Shown here: positions 10,921-22,282 of the stretch, piece after piece | Position numbering within the stretch: the stretch's first letter is position 1 | Layout: every line of letters begins with the position of its first letter | Assembly (NCBI GenBank): GCA_048772705.1 | Contig: JBLWGC010000230.1 | Location: forward strand, 1,240,001-1,304,000 | Source: Leidyana gryllorum EB-2025a | Lineage: Eukaryota > Apicomplexa | Length of the DNA: 64,000 nt | Direction of reading: 5' to 3' | Notes under the pieces: model-generated | Database searches by the model: none | What the model was told of the DNA's origin: nothing | Seen by the model: the letters and a program-made list of their open reading frames with translations, nothing else | Made by a program: the position numbers and the translations under genes

Positions 10921-12559
10921 ATGAAGACGTTCGGAAACATCAACCTCAATCGCGATGGAAGCGGAAGTATCAGCCTGGTAAAGGCCCCCCCATCACTCAT
11001 ATGTGACATATTATATCACAGGAAGCAGAGGAAGAGGAAGACCTCTGGCACCTCTTCAACATCATCTGCGAAGGGGATAAAGTCAAAGCAAGAACCACCC
11101 GCAAGGTGAAATTGGAGCGCGATACTGGAAAGTCCTGCGTCCAAGTAAAGAAGATAGTTGTCACTCTCGAAGTAATACGTGTGGACTTCGAGCCCAATGA
11201 CCAAAGTATGCGAATTCTGGGACGGAACCTGGTCGAACACGAGGATATAAAGGTGAGAACATCATTGATATCCATTCCTGCAAATCTACCCGAACTCTAG
11301 CTGGGACAACATCACACTGCTGAGGTCGGACTCCATGAAAGAATCACTCTGGACAAAGATAACTGGGACTTCGCAGCCCGCGACAGACTGAGGGAAGCTT
11401 CTGATGCTCGCATGAACGCAGAAGTTGCTGCTGTGTTGATTGACGGGGGCACAGCAGCGCTGTACGTCCTAACCAATTCACTAGTCAAAGATTGTGGGAA
11501 AGTGAGTTCCGTCGTTCGCCCACACACGTGTCTGCGTTGTTGTTCAGTGCCAGGGAAACATTGGCAAAGCCAATGCATATGGGAAAGCGGACAAACAGAA
11601 GGTCAAGTTCTTCGAGGGCATCATGCTAGCCATGCGCAACCAATTCAAGATCGCCAATATGAAATGTATACTTATTGGAGGTCCCGGAGACTTGAAAGAT
11701 CAATTCTACGACTGGTTATTCGAAGCTGCAGTCCAAAAAGGTGTCACCGAGATATCTTCCAAGAAGAAAATCTTCGTGAAGGGCCTGGCCTCGAATTCCG
11801 GAAAGTAAGTGCCGTGCAGAAGCTCATGAGATGCTGTGTATGGGCGCCAGTTCTCCTGTACAACGTTCTGTGTTCTCGTCCGGCTGTTCTGGAAGCGTCT
11901 GTCGGCAAAAAAGCGGCTTAATCATCTGTTGTTCAATGACACCGCTTCATGCAGGAATGCACTCTCGGAAATGCTACAAGACCCCGCCATAGCAGCGAGA
12001 ATGGCGGACACGAAAGCAATTGGGGAGGTGGCGTTACTGAAGAAATACCACAAGATGGCCAATGATGACCCTTTGAGAGCCTGCTACGGTGCGGGCCCGG
12101 TATCCGTGGCTTACGAGCAAGGGGCGATCGATACCCTGCTGATTTCGGACCAACTTTTCAGAAGTTCGGTATTGAAACACCGCGTATTCTTTAGCGAAAT
12201 GGCACAGAATGTGAAGGACGCAGGAGGCAATGTGACAGTGGTGGCGGCCCTGGGGGTAGCCGGAGATCGTAAGTATTCTTTGTGGAGTGTGTTGTGGTCA
12301 GTCGGACTGGACTTGGTTTATGCTCCTCGTTGATTACTGGCACGGCCTAAATAGGCACTTTAAATGGTGGATTGCTGTCCTTGGGGTGTTCCAGGGCGTT
12401 TAACACTCGTTTTTCGCAGAGATCAAGAACCTCGCTGGGATCTGCGCAATTTTACGATTCCCTTGTTACGATGTGAGTGAATTGCACAATGGTAATCTTA
12501 TGTCTCTCTGACAGCTGGAGGATTTGGAGCCGGGATATCTGCCAGAAGCCATGAAGTAA
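10921..12559 (+). CDS. PELO: Pelota/Dom34 ribosome-rescue factor
   Basis: Pelota pairs with Hbs1 to split stalled ribosomes in no-go and non-stop decay. Exon 1 starts at 10921 (MKTFGNINLNRDGSGSISL) and a 44-nt intron (10978-11021) leads to EEEEDLWHLFNIICEGDKV, the conserved DLW-H/Y-N element. RTTRKVKLERDTG follows. The middle domain reads VAAVLIDGGTAALYVLTNS and MKCILIGGPGDLKDQFYDWL. The third domain carries SDTKA-like DTKAIGEVALLKKYHKM, AIDTLLISDQLF and the end AGICAILRFP...LEDLEPGYLPEAMK. Seven exons are needed; the introns vary in length, up to roughly 150 nt. The start codon is only 30 bp after the coatomer stop. No GGQ motif is present, as expected for Pelota versus eRF1. Confidence 0.93.
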
Positions 12560-12651
12560 TCCGGCGGTGTGATGTGGTTTGGTGTTTCTATCGTATGAAC
12601 AAAGGAAAACCTTGTGTGTATCCACTGAGTTCTGGTTGTGTGTTCGACGCT

Positions 12652-14252
12652 ATGGTGATCAATCGACAAGGTACCTCCCCCCGGGGACCCACGGTGCTGT
12701 TTTCGTCCAGTGGTCCGGCTCCGTTGAAGAACTGGGACGTTTCGCTACCTGTGACTGGTTGTCCGAATGATCTTCAGTTGCTTAGCCCGAAGGAATCGTC
12801 TAATTCCATCCCCCAGCGTATTAGTCCCGTGAAGATCAGCCTGACGAACGCGAGTGGTCCAAGAGTTGACAAGACGTACGACGAAGAGCTTCGATGTTTC
12901 TGTTTTGAGGTAATCGGAGCAAACGTGAGTTTGTCCTCGCCCCCACCTGCGTCGACGGGGAAAGGTCGGCTTCCGCGCAATTCGCTGGGGATTTCTCATT
13001 CTCTATTGACACTGCTGGTCAAATACGTGAGTTTAGGGGTGTTTGATGTGGGTTAGTTGGATGTACGTTGCAGGTTGGCGAGCCTTTCAATTTCGAGCTG
13101 ACATTGCGGGATACACAGGGCATATCACGGCGTGTTCGCTTCAGCACGGTGGTAACTCGGCTTAAGAACAGTCAGTTTGCTATGTGTTACCCCATTTACA
13201 CGGGTAATGGTGACTTTCTCGTCTCTACTTTGAGTGGCGAGCCGAGTGGTGTGGAGTTCCGTATAGGTTGGAACGTGGTGTGCTTGGACCTTGGTCGCAT
13301 TATGTGTGAGGCGTTCAACCAGACCTTCAGCGAGTTGAGTGCTGTTTCTATCCATTCGAACTGTCGGCTGAAGAGTCTTGTCGCACACGACAAGTCGTCT
13401 GGTGACTACACACGCTTTTACGATCTTTTGGGTCAAGCTCACTGGCCATCATCTGCTTTCGAGCTGTACAAAGTGGTTTTGCCCGTGACCCGCCGGGCAA
13501 AGTGTATTGGGGAGAACAGCGGCGCAGCGAGTCCCTCAAGTACGGCAGCCTCCTCTTCCGTGACTAGGCAAGTGCTGAACGGAAATGCTAACGATGATCT
13601 CTGCGCAGCTGCTTCTCTGTTTGTGATCGATCCTGAAGGTTCTTCTTCGACAGACGGTCGTCGCGTCCGATCTTTCAGTGCGGTCCCTCTGACCTGTTCT
13701 GGGAGACGCAGCCCTCTGTCGCCAATGCGTCGCATTATTCTCAGCGAGTCAAGTCTTGCAGCTCTCGACTTGGCAGAACCTCTTCCCGTGTTTGTCTCAT
13801 CTCTACGTCCCTCCAGTTATTGTTGTGACGCCAGTTCCACTTCCACCAGTGACCCGAGTCCAGCGTCCCCACTGCAGACAGCCTCAAACCGAGACTTTCG
13901 TCCCAGTTTACCACCGTTGCGCGAGGAGGGTGACGATGCGTCACCTCCTCCCCAGCAATCGTCTCACTCTCACGTCGTACACAACCCTTTTGCCGAAGAA
14001 GCGACTCCCGCAACACATCGTCACCTTTTCACACCCACCGTCAGACTCAGCGACAGCCCGACCACTAGCAGCACCAGCGAAGTCGATTCCAGTGCAGGCA
14101 GAAAAACGCCTCGACGATCTCTCACCACCCGGCTGCTACACAAGGCCAAACTTCACGTCCATCACAAGCTGTCCGCAGCTTCTGCCACCACAGAGCGATT
14201 CCGCCGACGTAAATCTTCCATGTGCGAGTTGGGGGTCAACACTCAGGACTAA
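12652..14252 (+). CDS. CFAP20-domain (DUF667) protein with long disordered tail
   Basis: Two exons (12652-13026, 13074-14252; 47-nt intron) encode 517 residues. The first half matches the CFAP20/DUF667 domain of cilia proteins (CFAP20, CFAP20DC, WDR90 N-terminus): FSSSGPAPLKNWDV, RCFCFEVIGANVSL, HSLLTLLVKY, GISRRVRFSTV, GWNVVCLDLGRIMCEAFNQT and VSIHSNCRLKSL. CFAP20 binds doublet microtubule seams. The second half is low-complexity Ser/Pro/Thr, ending in a basic run (RFRRRKSSM). I chose ATG 12652 (MVINRQGT) because it aligns with family starts near the first beta strand; ATG 12595 in the same frame is possible. The long tail resembles CFAP20DC rather than the short axonemal CFAP20. Confidence 0.8.
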
Positions 14253-14406
14253 ATGAAATTCGCAATTGTCTTCCGCTCGATTTGGGCCATTGAGGGGGCA
14301 GAGGCTCGTGATCTCAACGAGGGACGCCTTAGGTAATTGCTCTTATAACTACTACTGGGCCGACGTGCCTGCTACCGTGGGCTTGATCGCTATACTCGCA
14401 CCCTCC
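14253..14406. other. Convergent 3' ends of CFAP20-like and membrane-protein genes
   Basis: Only 154 bases separate the two stop codons. The stretch has no open frame of interest and presumably carries both polyadenylation regions. Confidence 0.4.
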
Positions 14407-16596
14407 TTACTTGTTGCTTGCCCGCAGGGCTTTTAGTCTCACTATACGGATCCAAATCTCCCACAAACGTTGACTCGAACCGACCAGCCGTTCGCAAATC
14501 AATGTCACATAACGATGACTGATCAAATACACATTAAACCCGCCGTCCAATGCAAAATCGCAGCTTACGTGCGGTGTCTTCATGGCCGGAGTGGCCACTC
14601 GCAGCACATGAACCACTGTCGCACAAAAAATCATATTACACTGTCGATAGGGCCGGCGATCTTACGTAATAGCATAACACACGAGCTCGTGATCAGAATC
14701 GTGCTGGGTGATGAGTGGTCGAAGAAGTAGAACGAGGAGAAGAGCCCTACTGCACCGCCCAGCCTCCCTGCTGCAAACGCGTAGCTGAACATTTTGACCC
14801 GTACTCTGGAGTGCAAAGCCTCCAAAATGACCACTAAGAGGGTGAGCCGCTGCCCCGAACAGAACAGCCGGAACACACAATCGTAAAAGAGCGAAGCTCC
14901 AAAGTAGTTTTGAATTGGGTCGAGCGAGGTACCCGAGTGGGTTGCGCTGCAGTGAGAAGGACGATGAGGGCGGCGGTGTAGTGGGGGACCTGCGGAGGAG
15001 GGGGGGGGAGGGAGCAGAGGAGGAGCGGAGCGGAGGAGCGGAGAAGGCTCTGTTTACCTAAACAACGAGGCACCGAGCCCAAACCAGACAAAGCAGGCGA
15101 TCACCGACTGGTAGAGAAGGGCGAGCTTGGGGGCCAGAAAATTCATGATGAAGAGACAGAGGCCATAAGAGACTACATGACACAGTTCCACCACTAAGAA
15201 TGGATTGGTAAGTAACTCGTAAAAGAAGGGGACTCACTCATGAAGGAGAGATTCCGTCTGGCAGGGCTCTCCCAGCCCTTGATGGGCGGCGGTATGAGGA
15301 AGCGGAAGGTCCCAAAGCCGACGTGGAGAAAGTAGAAGAGGGAGAAGGGCAAGCACAAACCCAAGATGTCGATCTTGGAGCGTTTTAGATATCGTTTGAC
15401 CGCCGGGCTGCGGCTGGCGGGGCTCAAACGGCTCGAGGCGTCGGGTGACGGGCTGGCGATGACTTCACTGATCATCTGTGATCGTAAGGCTGCATCGTTA
15501 TCCGTGGTTCCCAATGTGCGACTTGCGAGATTACTGAAAGAAGACGATGGGATGGGATTTTAGTTATCCAAATTTCAATGAGCTCACGCGTTGTTGTAGG
15601 TGGCGGGTGGAGTGGATGGATAGACCAAAGGTATACGAAGATCGTCCACAGATGACTGATGCAGAATCTGCATTGAGGTCAATGCGCTGTCTTGAGTTTG
15701 AACCCCCGGCCTCGTCCATTGGCTGACGGCATCGGCTCGGCTACAAACTCGTGAGGGTCGTGCGCTTAGTTTCTCTTCTGATGGGGGTACCATCAGTGCT
15801 TGCAGAGAAAGGACTGTAATGCCGATGAGGCAATTGAGGGCGCAGAGGTGTAGGAATATGCACGCCTCACACAGCTGGAAGTATGGATCTTTGACGATCT
15901 TTCCGGAACGGAGGCAGACTCACTTGGGGTCGAAAGTGGATCAAAAGTCCCATACACATACGAGAACAGAGACGAGTCACAGCTGGACAGACAGAGATAA
16001 AGGAGTGTGTCAGACCAGATTGGGTATATACCTTGCAGAATAGCAAAGCCCGCTAAAGCGTTGTAGCGCTGTTTTGGCGAGACTTGTGACATAATGTAGG
16101 GGCCCATGTATACATGAATGCGAGCTATGCCGTAGCCCAGCATGAGGATAATGATTGACCAGTAGACAGTCATGAGGGGTGACGACATGTCCGGCAATGC
16201 CGCTATACACCAAGTGGGATCGACCAGTACACTAACAGGGGGTCTGGACCGAGCAGCCACGACGGGAGCAAAGATAGTCGCTGCATTGCTGAGGATAATG
16301 GCCCCGGTGGCGAGCTTAAGGGAGTGTGGCCTGAGAGGAGGGAGCCGATGGCCGAGACGACGACGATCTCCAACCGAGACTTACGCCAATTGTTTACGGC
16401 GGGATCCTGCCAGGCTCCATGCTGCCTGGGCGACAAAGCTGGCCACAACAAATGTGTAGTGTTGTTTTGTTGGGGCCGGTAGTAGGCTTAAAGTTCCAAG
16501 GGCAATGGCGGCGACGAAGGTAACTGGGTAGGCTAGGAGGAGGCTGCTAAGCGGCACTCCCGACGGTTCTGGTACTAATATATCTTGGACATACAT
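14407..16596 (-). CDS. Polytopic membrane protein, transporter-like (multi-exon)
   Basis: Eight exons join in frame on the minus strand from ATG 16596 (MYVQDILVPEPSG) to TAA at 14407. Many hydrophobic helices are visible: LLAYPVTFVAAIALGTLSLL, YTFVVASFVAQAAWSLAG, VYWSIIILMLGYGIARI, ACIFLHLCALNCLIGITVL, IDILGLCLPFSLFYFLHV, VIACFVWFGLGASLF and TLLVVILEAL. A hydrophilic Ser/Pro-rich loop of about 90 residues (DNDAALRSQMISEV, SPSPDASSRLSPASRSP) lies between the two halves. Two sets of helices around a long central loop fit a major-facilitator-like transporter, but no family signature is clear. The intron near 15050-14950 needs the distal acceptor (ctgcag) to keep frame (DPIQNYFGASLFYDCVFRLF). Exon boundaries are less certain than elsewhere. 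Confidence 0.6.
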
Positions 16597-16800
16597 GACA
16601 TGTTTTGGGGTCTTCCTGAAGGCTGTGTGGGGCCGCCATCCAATCTTAGAAATTTTGTGCACTAGCCCGAGGTGCAACCCATCCTGTCCTCCTTTCGCTG
16701 CACCAACAACAACCCCCCTCAGGCCTGATATGTACGGAGTCGCCCCCAGTCACTAGCTTTTCACTTTCGTCAGAGCCATTTCTCCCCATACCACACAAAC

Positions 16801-18367
16801 ATGGAGGTCAGAGTCGCGGGTAAATACCGCCTCGGCAAGAAGCTGGGCAGCGGAAGCTTCGGTGAAATCTACATGGGTAAGTCTCTTACGCCACACCCAC
16901 TGCCTCGCCCCTGTTCCTCCATCCCACCACTCTCGCGCTCCACGGGCTCACCTGTGCCCCCGTCCCTCCTGTGGGCGGCGGGCAGGAGACAGTGATCGAT
17001 CGACCTCTGACTCTATGTCAGCCCACCGACTGGATGACGAGTGTGAGCTCAAAGGACTTTCCCTCGCCCTTAGCTCTGCTGACAGCCGCGTGCAGAGGAG
17101 GAATGTGGGGGTGGGGGAGCAGAGCAGAGCAGAGGAAGATGAAGGAGGGGTCTAACATCTGTTTGTGTCGCTTTCAATCAATTGACCTCTCAGGCCGGAA
17201 CATGATCACTTTCGACGATGTTGCGATCAAGCTAGAACCTCTCAAGTCAAAACATCCCCAGCTACTCTACGAATCTAAGCTGTACAAGATACTGCACGGA
17301 GGCAGTAAGCACAGATCACACTTTGTGTCTCCTTCAATCAATGTGTGTTCTTCGTTGCAGTTGGTGTTCCAGTGGTATACTGGTACGGTATCGAAGGAGA
17401 TTACAACGTAATGGTCATGGAACTGCTCGGACCCTCGCTTGAGGACCTATTCCTCATCATGGGTAGGAAATTTTCCCTCAAGACGGTACTCATGCTGGCT
17501 GACCAAATGGTGAGTCCTCTTTGAGATTATCGGAAATCTTCATGTTTCCCTTCTTGCGACAGCTCAATCGAATTGAATACGTGCACTCGAAGCACTTTAT
17601 TCATCGCGACATAAAGCCCGACAACTTTGTGATAGGGCGTGGCAAGAAGTTATCGGTGGTCTACATCATTGACTTCGGGCTGGCGAAGAAGTATCGTGAC
17701 TTCAAGTCCTACTTACATATTCCGTATCGCGAGGGCAAGAACCTCACGGGAACTGCTCGCTATGCCTCCGTCAGTACTCATCTGGGCATTGAGCAGTCTC
17801 GTCGAGACGATATGGAGGCTCTAGGCTACGTCCTAATGTACTTCAATCGCGGGTCATTGCCGTGGCAAGGTCTCAAAGCAGGGAACAAAAAGGACAAATA
17901 CGACAAGATTATGGAGAAGAAGATGTCTACAACTGTAGAGACCCTTTGTCGCAGTTTCCCGCGTGAGTCCATTCTTGACCCGCCGCCAATATCGTCTTCC
18001 TCCCCCGCAGCCGAATTTGTGACCTTCCTGAACTACTGCCGCTCCCTTCGTTTTGAGGATCGGCCGGACTATGCATACCTCCGAAGGCTCTTCAAAGAAT
18101 TGTTCTTCAGGTAAGACTGAAGTTTCTTTCTTTCCGCACACAAGACATTCACTGCGCAGAGAGGGTTATCAGTATGACTTCATATTCGACTGGAGCCTCC
18201 AGGTTACAGCAAATCACGCTGGCCGGGTAGCTGCAGAAGCCCTGCCGAGTGGGGAAGCTGGCGGTAAGAGATGCTGATTTGATGGTGGTGGCCTCAAACG
18301 GGTTGCTCTTTTAGAAGTGCGATACGACAGAGAAGGTGAGGAGCGCCCCACACGTGCTCCCGAATAG
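16801..18367 (+). CDS. CK1: Casein kinase 1
   Basis: Ser/Thr kinase of the CK1 family. It starts [20 protein letters not shown] with the Gly-rich loop [12 protein letters not shown], then VAIKLEP with the ATP lysine, [12 protein letters not shown] as catalytic loop, IDFGLAKKY as the DFG segment, and [20 protein letters not shown], the CK1 version of the APE region. The C-lobe [19 protein letters not shown] and [11 protein letters not shown] are typical. Introns were placed to keep the family alignment (for example SFPPEFVTF across the 17960-18010 intron). The first intron is 316 nt (16877-17192), much longer than the rest. A final intron after 18265 yields the tail [16 protein letters not shown]. 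The length is close to the parasite-type minimal CK1. Confidence 0.95.
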
Positions 18368-18639
18368 GCGTCGACCTTCTGCCGTTGCCGTACCTGCCAC
18401 AAGACAAAGTGGTGGAGATGGAGTAGAAACAGAAAGAAGAACAGCGTCCAAGAATCAATCAATCTCAACCCACCCCCAGAAAATAGTCAGAGTCACTCTA
18501 CAGCCAGTGTGTGCGTATGGACCTTCCGAGTTATTGGTACTTGCCGTCCTCCGACTGACCCCCAGCCAGCCAACCCCGATCTACAGCAATCACAGATCTG
18601 CTTCTCCTCTTTTAGTGCTGGCCAGAAGTAAAAAGAAAT

Positions 18640-20016
18640 ATGATCGGCATCGGGTTGGGCGGCTTTGACTCTTATTCGCACTTGGACGACGATCCGGGAT
18701 GGTTTGCAGCTGGAGCCTTCAGCGGAGGCATCAACCGCGCGGCGACTCCCGTCGAGGCGGCGCCTGCGCCCGCCACTGTCGAGATTCTGGACAACGTGCT
18801 GTCATTTGTGGACCACTTTGCCTCAGCATTCCTGGTGGAAGCGCCCCATAAACTGAGGAAGACGACTCAAAAGCTCCGCGACCGTCTTACTAAGGACCCT
18901 CAGGAGCTCTTGAACCGTCATGTTCGTAAAAAGGTTGAGGAGATCAAAGTGCGACTCAATGAACCCCCAGCCGTTGCCATGAGAGATAAGATCAGTTTCT
19001 TCATCGGCGTTAACAACGTCTGCTTGATGGTCTATCTTTTGGCCGCAAAGCCCCACTGGATGCCGACTTACTATTTGATCCAGAGTGCCGTCTTGATGCC
19101 ATTGCGTTTCTGGCTGTACTATCAGAGGGCCTGGCACTACTTCACCTTTGATCTCTGTTACTATGTCAATATTTTGACACTTCTGTACCTTTTCGTTTAC
19201 CCGAACTCCACCACCCTTTTATCTGCAGCCTTTGCTCTCGCACACGGACCCGTCATTTGGGCTGTGGTACAATGGCGTAACAGCTTGGTGTTCCACAGTC
19301 TGGATAAAGTGACTAGTTGTTTTATCCACATGACCCCCTGTGTTGCTCTCTATTGCTGCCGTTGGGGTCTGAAGGGTCACAGACACTTAATGAGGAGGTT
19401 TCCCGCCTGCCAGCGGGATCTCCTACCCTTTGGAGATTGCTGGAAGTGTGCTATGTTCTTCTACTTTGTATGGCAACTCACATACTATGTGTGGGTCAAC
19501 TTGGTGAAACGCAAAAAGGTTGAAGCCGGTGAACGAGTCACCTCATTCACTTACATTGTCAATCAAGAAGAGCAGAAACCCAATAATTCAGCACTCTGGA
19601 AGGTACTCAATCTCATGGGACCCCACGGAAGACTCTTCATGTTCATGCTTGCACAATGTCTGTATGCTGGCATAACTATGCTCCCTGTTCGGGCTCTGTG
19701 GCATCGTCAGGGGCTGCACGCCACGTTAATCTATCTAATGTTCGCCGCCTGTGTGTGGAATGGATCTAATTACTACATAGAAGTGTTCAGTAAATCATAC
19801 GCCCAGCGGATGCACGACATTGGACATCGCGTTTTGGAATACTATCAAGACGTCGATGAAGATCAGTCGCAAGCCAGCAGTACCTATGGGGCCAGCTGTC
19901 CCAACACCGCTCGCGCTTCTGGAACCGGATGTGTGGAGGACTCTTGGGATCCGTTGGTGGCCCAGGAGAACGTCTCTAACACCCACAATCCGTTACATCA
20001 TCGACCACTCCATTAG
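18640..20016 (+). CDS. GPC1: Glycerophosphocholine acyltransferase (GPC1 family, DUF2838)
   Basis: 458 residues without introns. The core from about residue 110 matches GPC1/YGR149W-type membrane acyltransferases, which transfer acyl groups from acyl-CoA to glycerophosphocholine to remake lysophosphatidylcholine. Recognisable stretches are DKISFFIGVNNVCLMVYLL, HWMPTYYLIQSAVLMPLRFW, YFTFDLCYYVNILTLLYLF, SLVFHSLDKVTSCFIHMTPC and WQLTYYVWVNLVKRKK. I count about eight transmembrane helices. The first 100 residues are hydrophilic, with an amphipathic helix (LRKTTQKLRDRLTKDPQEL). The C-terminal 60 residues are disordered. The ATG at 18640 follows an A-rich stretch and is the first in frame. Confidence 0.85.
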   Translation: MIGIGLGGFDSYSHLDDDPGWFAAGAFSGGINRAATPVEAAPAPATVEILDNVLSFVDHFASAFLVEAPHKLRKTTQKLRDRLTKDPQELLNRHVRKKVEEIKVRLNEPPAVAMRDKISFFIGVNNVCLMVYLLAAKPHWMPTYYLIQSAVLMPLRFWLYYQRAWHYFTFDLCYYVNILTLLYLFVYPNSTTLLSAAFALAHGPVIWAVVQWRNSLVFHSLDKVTSCFIHMTPCVALYCCRWGLKGHRHLMRRFPACQRDLLPFGDCWKCAMFFYFVWQLTYYVWVNLVKRKKVEAGERVTSFTYIVNQEEQKPNNSALWKVLNLMGPHGRLFMFMLAQCLYAGITMLPVRALWHRQGLHATLIYLMFAACVWNGSNYYIEVFSKSYAQRMHDIGHRVLEYYQDVDEDQSQASSTYGASCPNTARASGTGCVEDSWDPLVAQENVSNTHNPLHHRPLH

Positions 20017-20123
20017 TTAGCATATCCCGAGAAACCCGAGGTCATTATCACAAAATGACAATGCTGTGATCTACGTTCGGTAACAATAAGGTGTGTGTTG
20101 TGAACACAAACAATGAAAAATGG

Positions 20124-22241
20124 CTATACACAAGAAAAAGGTAGAGGGATCCGAGGCTCAAAACAGGGAATCCTTGCTAACTTGAGGCCCAATTCATGAG
20201 CGGCCACGTAGTCGCCTCGGTGAAGTAATCGATTGACATCTTCTACGGTTTCGTAGTGCAAGAAGTCGGTGTCACCACTGAGACACAGGCACTCATGCGG
20301 GATCTGACTCAAAATACTCGAGGGTATGTGCTTTAGGTACTGCGCTATCCAACGTTCGGTGCCTGGCTTTTCTGTTTCTGTGGGGGGCCTCCACTTTCTC
20401 TCTCTGACGACGGCGTCATGTTTTTCTTTGAGCAGAAGCAGTTGCACAGATGTGTCCAGAGTGTATTGCCCTGTGATGAACTCCATCACAGCTTGCTTGA
20501 ACACACCGCCAAGGAACGGTATGTTGAGGAAGAGCACTTTGATGGGATTGCGTCGCACCTCGTTCGCTTGCATACAGCCTCTGTGGAGACGGAAGAGCTC
20601 TTCGGCACAAAAGACTTCTTTGGCGATCAACCAGTCCACTGCGATGGAATACATCCAGTCAAACTCTTTTGGCACTTCTGGGATGGCGACCATCAACGTG
20701 CACTCTTCCCAGAAGGTGTAAGCCCACCGACTGGATCGGGTCTTGGCCAGGAGTTCCAAGGTCCAAGACGGCATGACGATGGCCTTGAGGTTCGGCAGCC
20801 GGTCTATAGTAAGCAGAATGCTTGAACCGGCGCGGAAATCGGCCATCGGGCACGTCAGAATCTCAACGGACGCTTGCTCTGCACGAGACATACACACAAA
20901 GTTGTCATACGCGTAAATGTGGGTGGTGGGGGGGCGGACTTGGGGGGGTAGAACAACAGGGAAAGATCGAGTGGACTCGAGAGCGAGGTACGCTTCAGAG
21001 GGGGTGACAATACGGCCTTGGTCGAGAGGGCCGAGCCATTGGCAGAACCAACGGTCTTTGGTAGAAATGAGCATCTGGTGGGACTGAGGGGGTTGCAGGG
21101 CACCGGTCAGCTGCCAAATGTGGTAGAAGATTGGTTGCATAGCCTTGATGGCCTGGGGACTCCAGTAGCAGCGCTCCAGATCGTATTCTCGATCGCGGAC
21201 GAGAGAAAGTCTGCAGAGCTCGCGCGATAGATCGATGAGGGCTGTTTCGAAGGGACGGCGGAGATTGTTGCCGAACCGACGGCACAGCTCGTCTATCACC
21301 GACAACCAACCGTCGAGACAGTTGTTGCTTGTGGTGTTACTATCACAGGGCCTCAATCCAGTCACCAAACAAAACACTTTTGTCTTCTCCTCGTCCTCAT
21401 CGAGTACCTTGAGGATGTCAGAGAGTCCCGTAGGGGTGACGGGTCCAGGGCCAAGCCGCTCTGTTGTCGGAGTTTGACCAACGTGCGCAATGCCGATATC
21501 AGCCACAACCAATCTCAACATCTTCTTGTCGCTGAACATGGAGGTCCGGGTGACGTGATCAAGAACACTGGCGGGGCCATACAAGTACTCGAGGTTGGGG
21601 AAGTTTCCACCCACAACGGTCGGCAGATCCGGTGTGTGCCATAGTCCAAATCGAACCAGCTGCGGGTAGTATCCAGCGACTCGACACCCGTCGAATGATG
21701 GCTTCTGACTCGCGCGATACCACTCCGACCACTGACGATTCCTCTCACCGATAGTCTGAGGATGCCGAAGCCTCCCTCCGTCCGTATCTGCTGCACGAGT
21801 TTCCTCCGGCGGCGGCCCCGTCGGCCCCGTCGGCCCCGACTCGCTCTCCATACCCCACCATTTGAGCGCCGCAGGGATTGACTTGCAGATCTGAAGCTGT
21901 GCCGTCTCGACTCTAGTGGAGCCCTCTTTCAGAAAAGTGGGGATCAGGTCCACACTGCCTCTGAAGCGAACAGTAACAGCGTTTGCTGCCGCTCTGTCTA
22001 GCCAGGCTTTCGCCCACGAACAATCCCGAACGAAATTGGGTTCCTCAACTTCGTCATAGTCGAGGTGCAAAGGGGTATATACGGTGGTAATATGGCGTCG
22101 GAAGCGTCTATCGAGCTGCGCAAGCCGTCTTAGATCATTAATAGTGACAAAGCTCAATATTTGACTTATGAAGGGCCCTTCGATAGTGCGTGACTTCTCG
22201 GTGCGCTTTCGCGGCCGCGAGACAAGAGAACGGAAACCCAT
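20124..22241 (-). CDS. Large F-box-like protein, intronless
   Basis: 705 residues in one exon. Near the N-terminus IEGPFISQILSFVTINDLRR, then LAQLDRRFRRHI, has the hydrophobic spacing of an F-box, which would bind Skp1 in an SCF ubiquitin ligase. The rest contains weak leucine-rich-like segments (YPQLVRFGLWHTPDLPTVVG, LRLVVADIGIAHVG, LPNLKAIVMPSW) and could fold as a substrate-recognition solenoid. A collagen-like run SGPTGPTGPPPEE sits near residue 145. No catalytic motif is visible. The F-box assignment is from pattern only; the remainder is unrecognised. The ATG at 22241 is the first in frame. Divergent from malate dehydrogenase. Confidence 0.7.
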   Translation of the reverse strand: MGFRSLVSRPRKRTEKSRTIEGPFISQILSFVTINDLRRLAQLDRRFRRHITTVYTPLHLDYDEVEEPNFVRDCSWAKAWLDRAAANAVTVRFRGSVDLIPTFLKEGSTRVETAQLQICKSIPAALKWWGMESESGPTGPTGPPPEETRAADTDGGRLRHPQTIGERNRQWSEWYRASQKPSFDGCRVAGYYPQLVRFGLWHTPDLPTVVGGNFPNLEYLYGPASVLDHVTRTSMFSDKKMLRLVVADIGIAHVGQTPTTERLGPGPVTPTGLSDILKVLDEDEEKTKVFCLVTGLRPCDSNTTSNNCLDGWLSVIDELCRRFGNNLRRPFETALIDLSRELCRLSLVRDREYDLERCYWSPQAIKAMQPIFYHIWQLTGALQPPQSHQMLISTKDRWFCQWLGPLDQGRIVTPSEAYLALESTRSFPVVLPPQVRPPTTHIYAYDNFVCMSRAEQASVEILTCPMADFRAGSSILLTIDRLPNLKAIVMPSWTLELLAKTRSSRWAYTFWEECTLMVAIPEVPKEFDWMYSIAVDWLIAKEVFCAEELFRLHRGCMQANEVRRNPIKVLFLNIPFLGGVFKQAVMEFITGQYTLDTSVQLLLLKEKHDAVVRERKWRPPTETEKPGTERWIAQYLKHIPSSILSQIPHECLCLSGDTDFLHYETVEDVNRLLHRGDYVAAHELGLKLARIPCFEPRIPLPFSCV

Positions 22242-22282
22242 CTATCAGCACACAATATGTCTCAAAATAGTCTCGAGTGCTT

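Noticed and set aside
20418-20825. Long plus-strand open frames (135 and 131 codons) inside the F-box-like gene
   Set aside because: They lie antisense to a 705-codon frame with coherent protein composition and have no recognisable domain.
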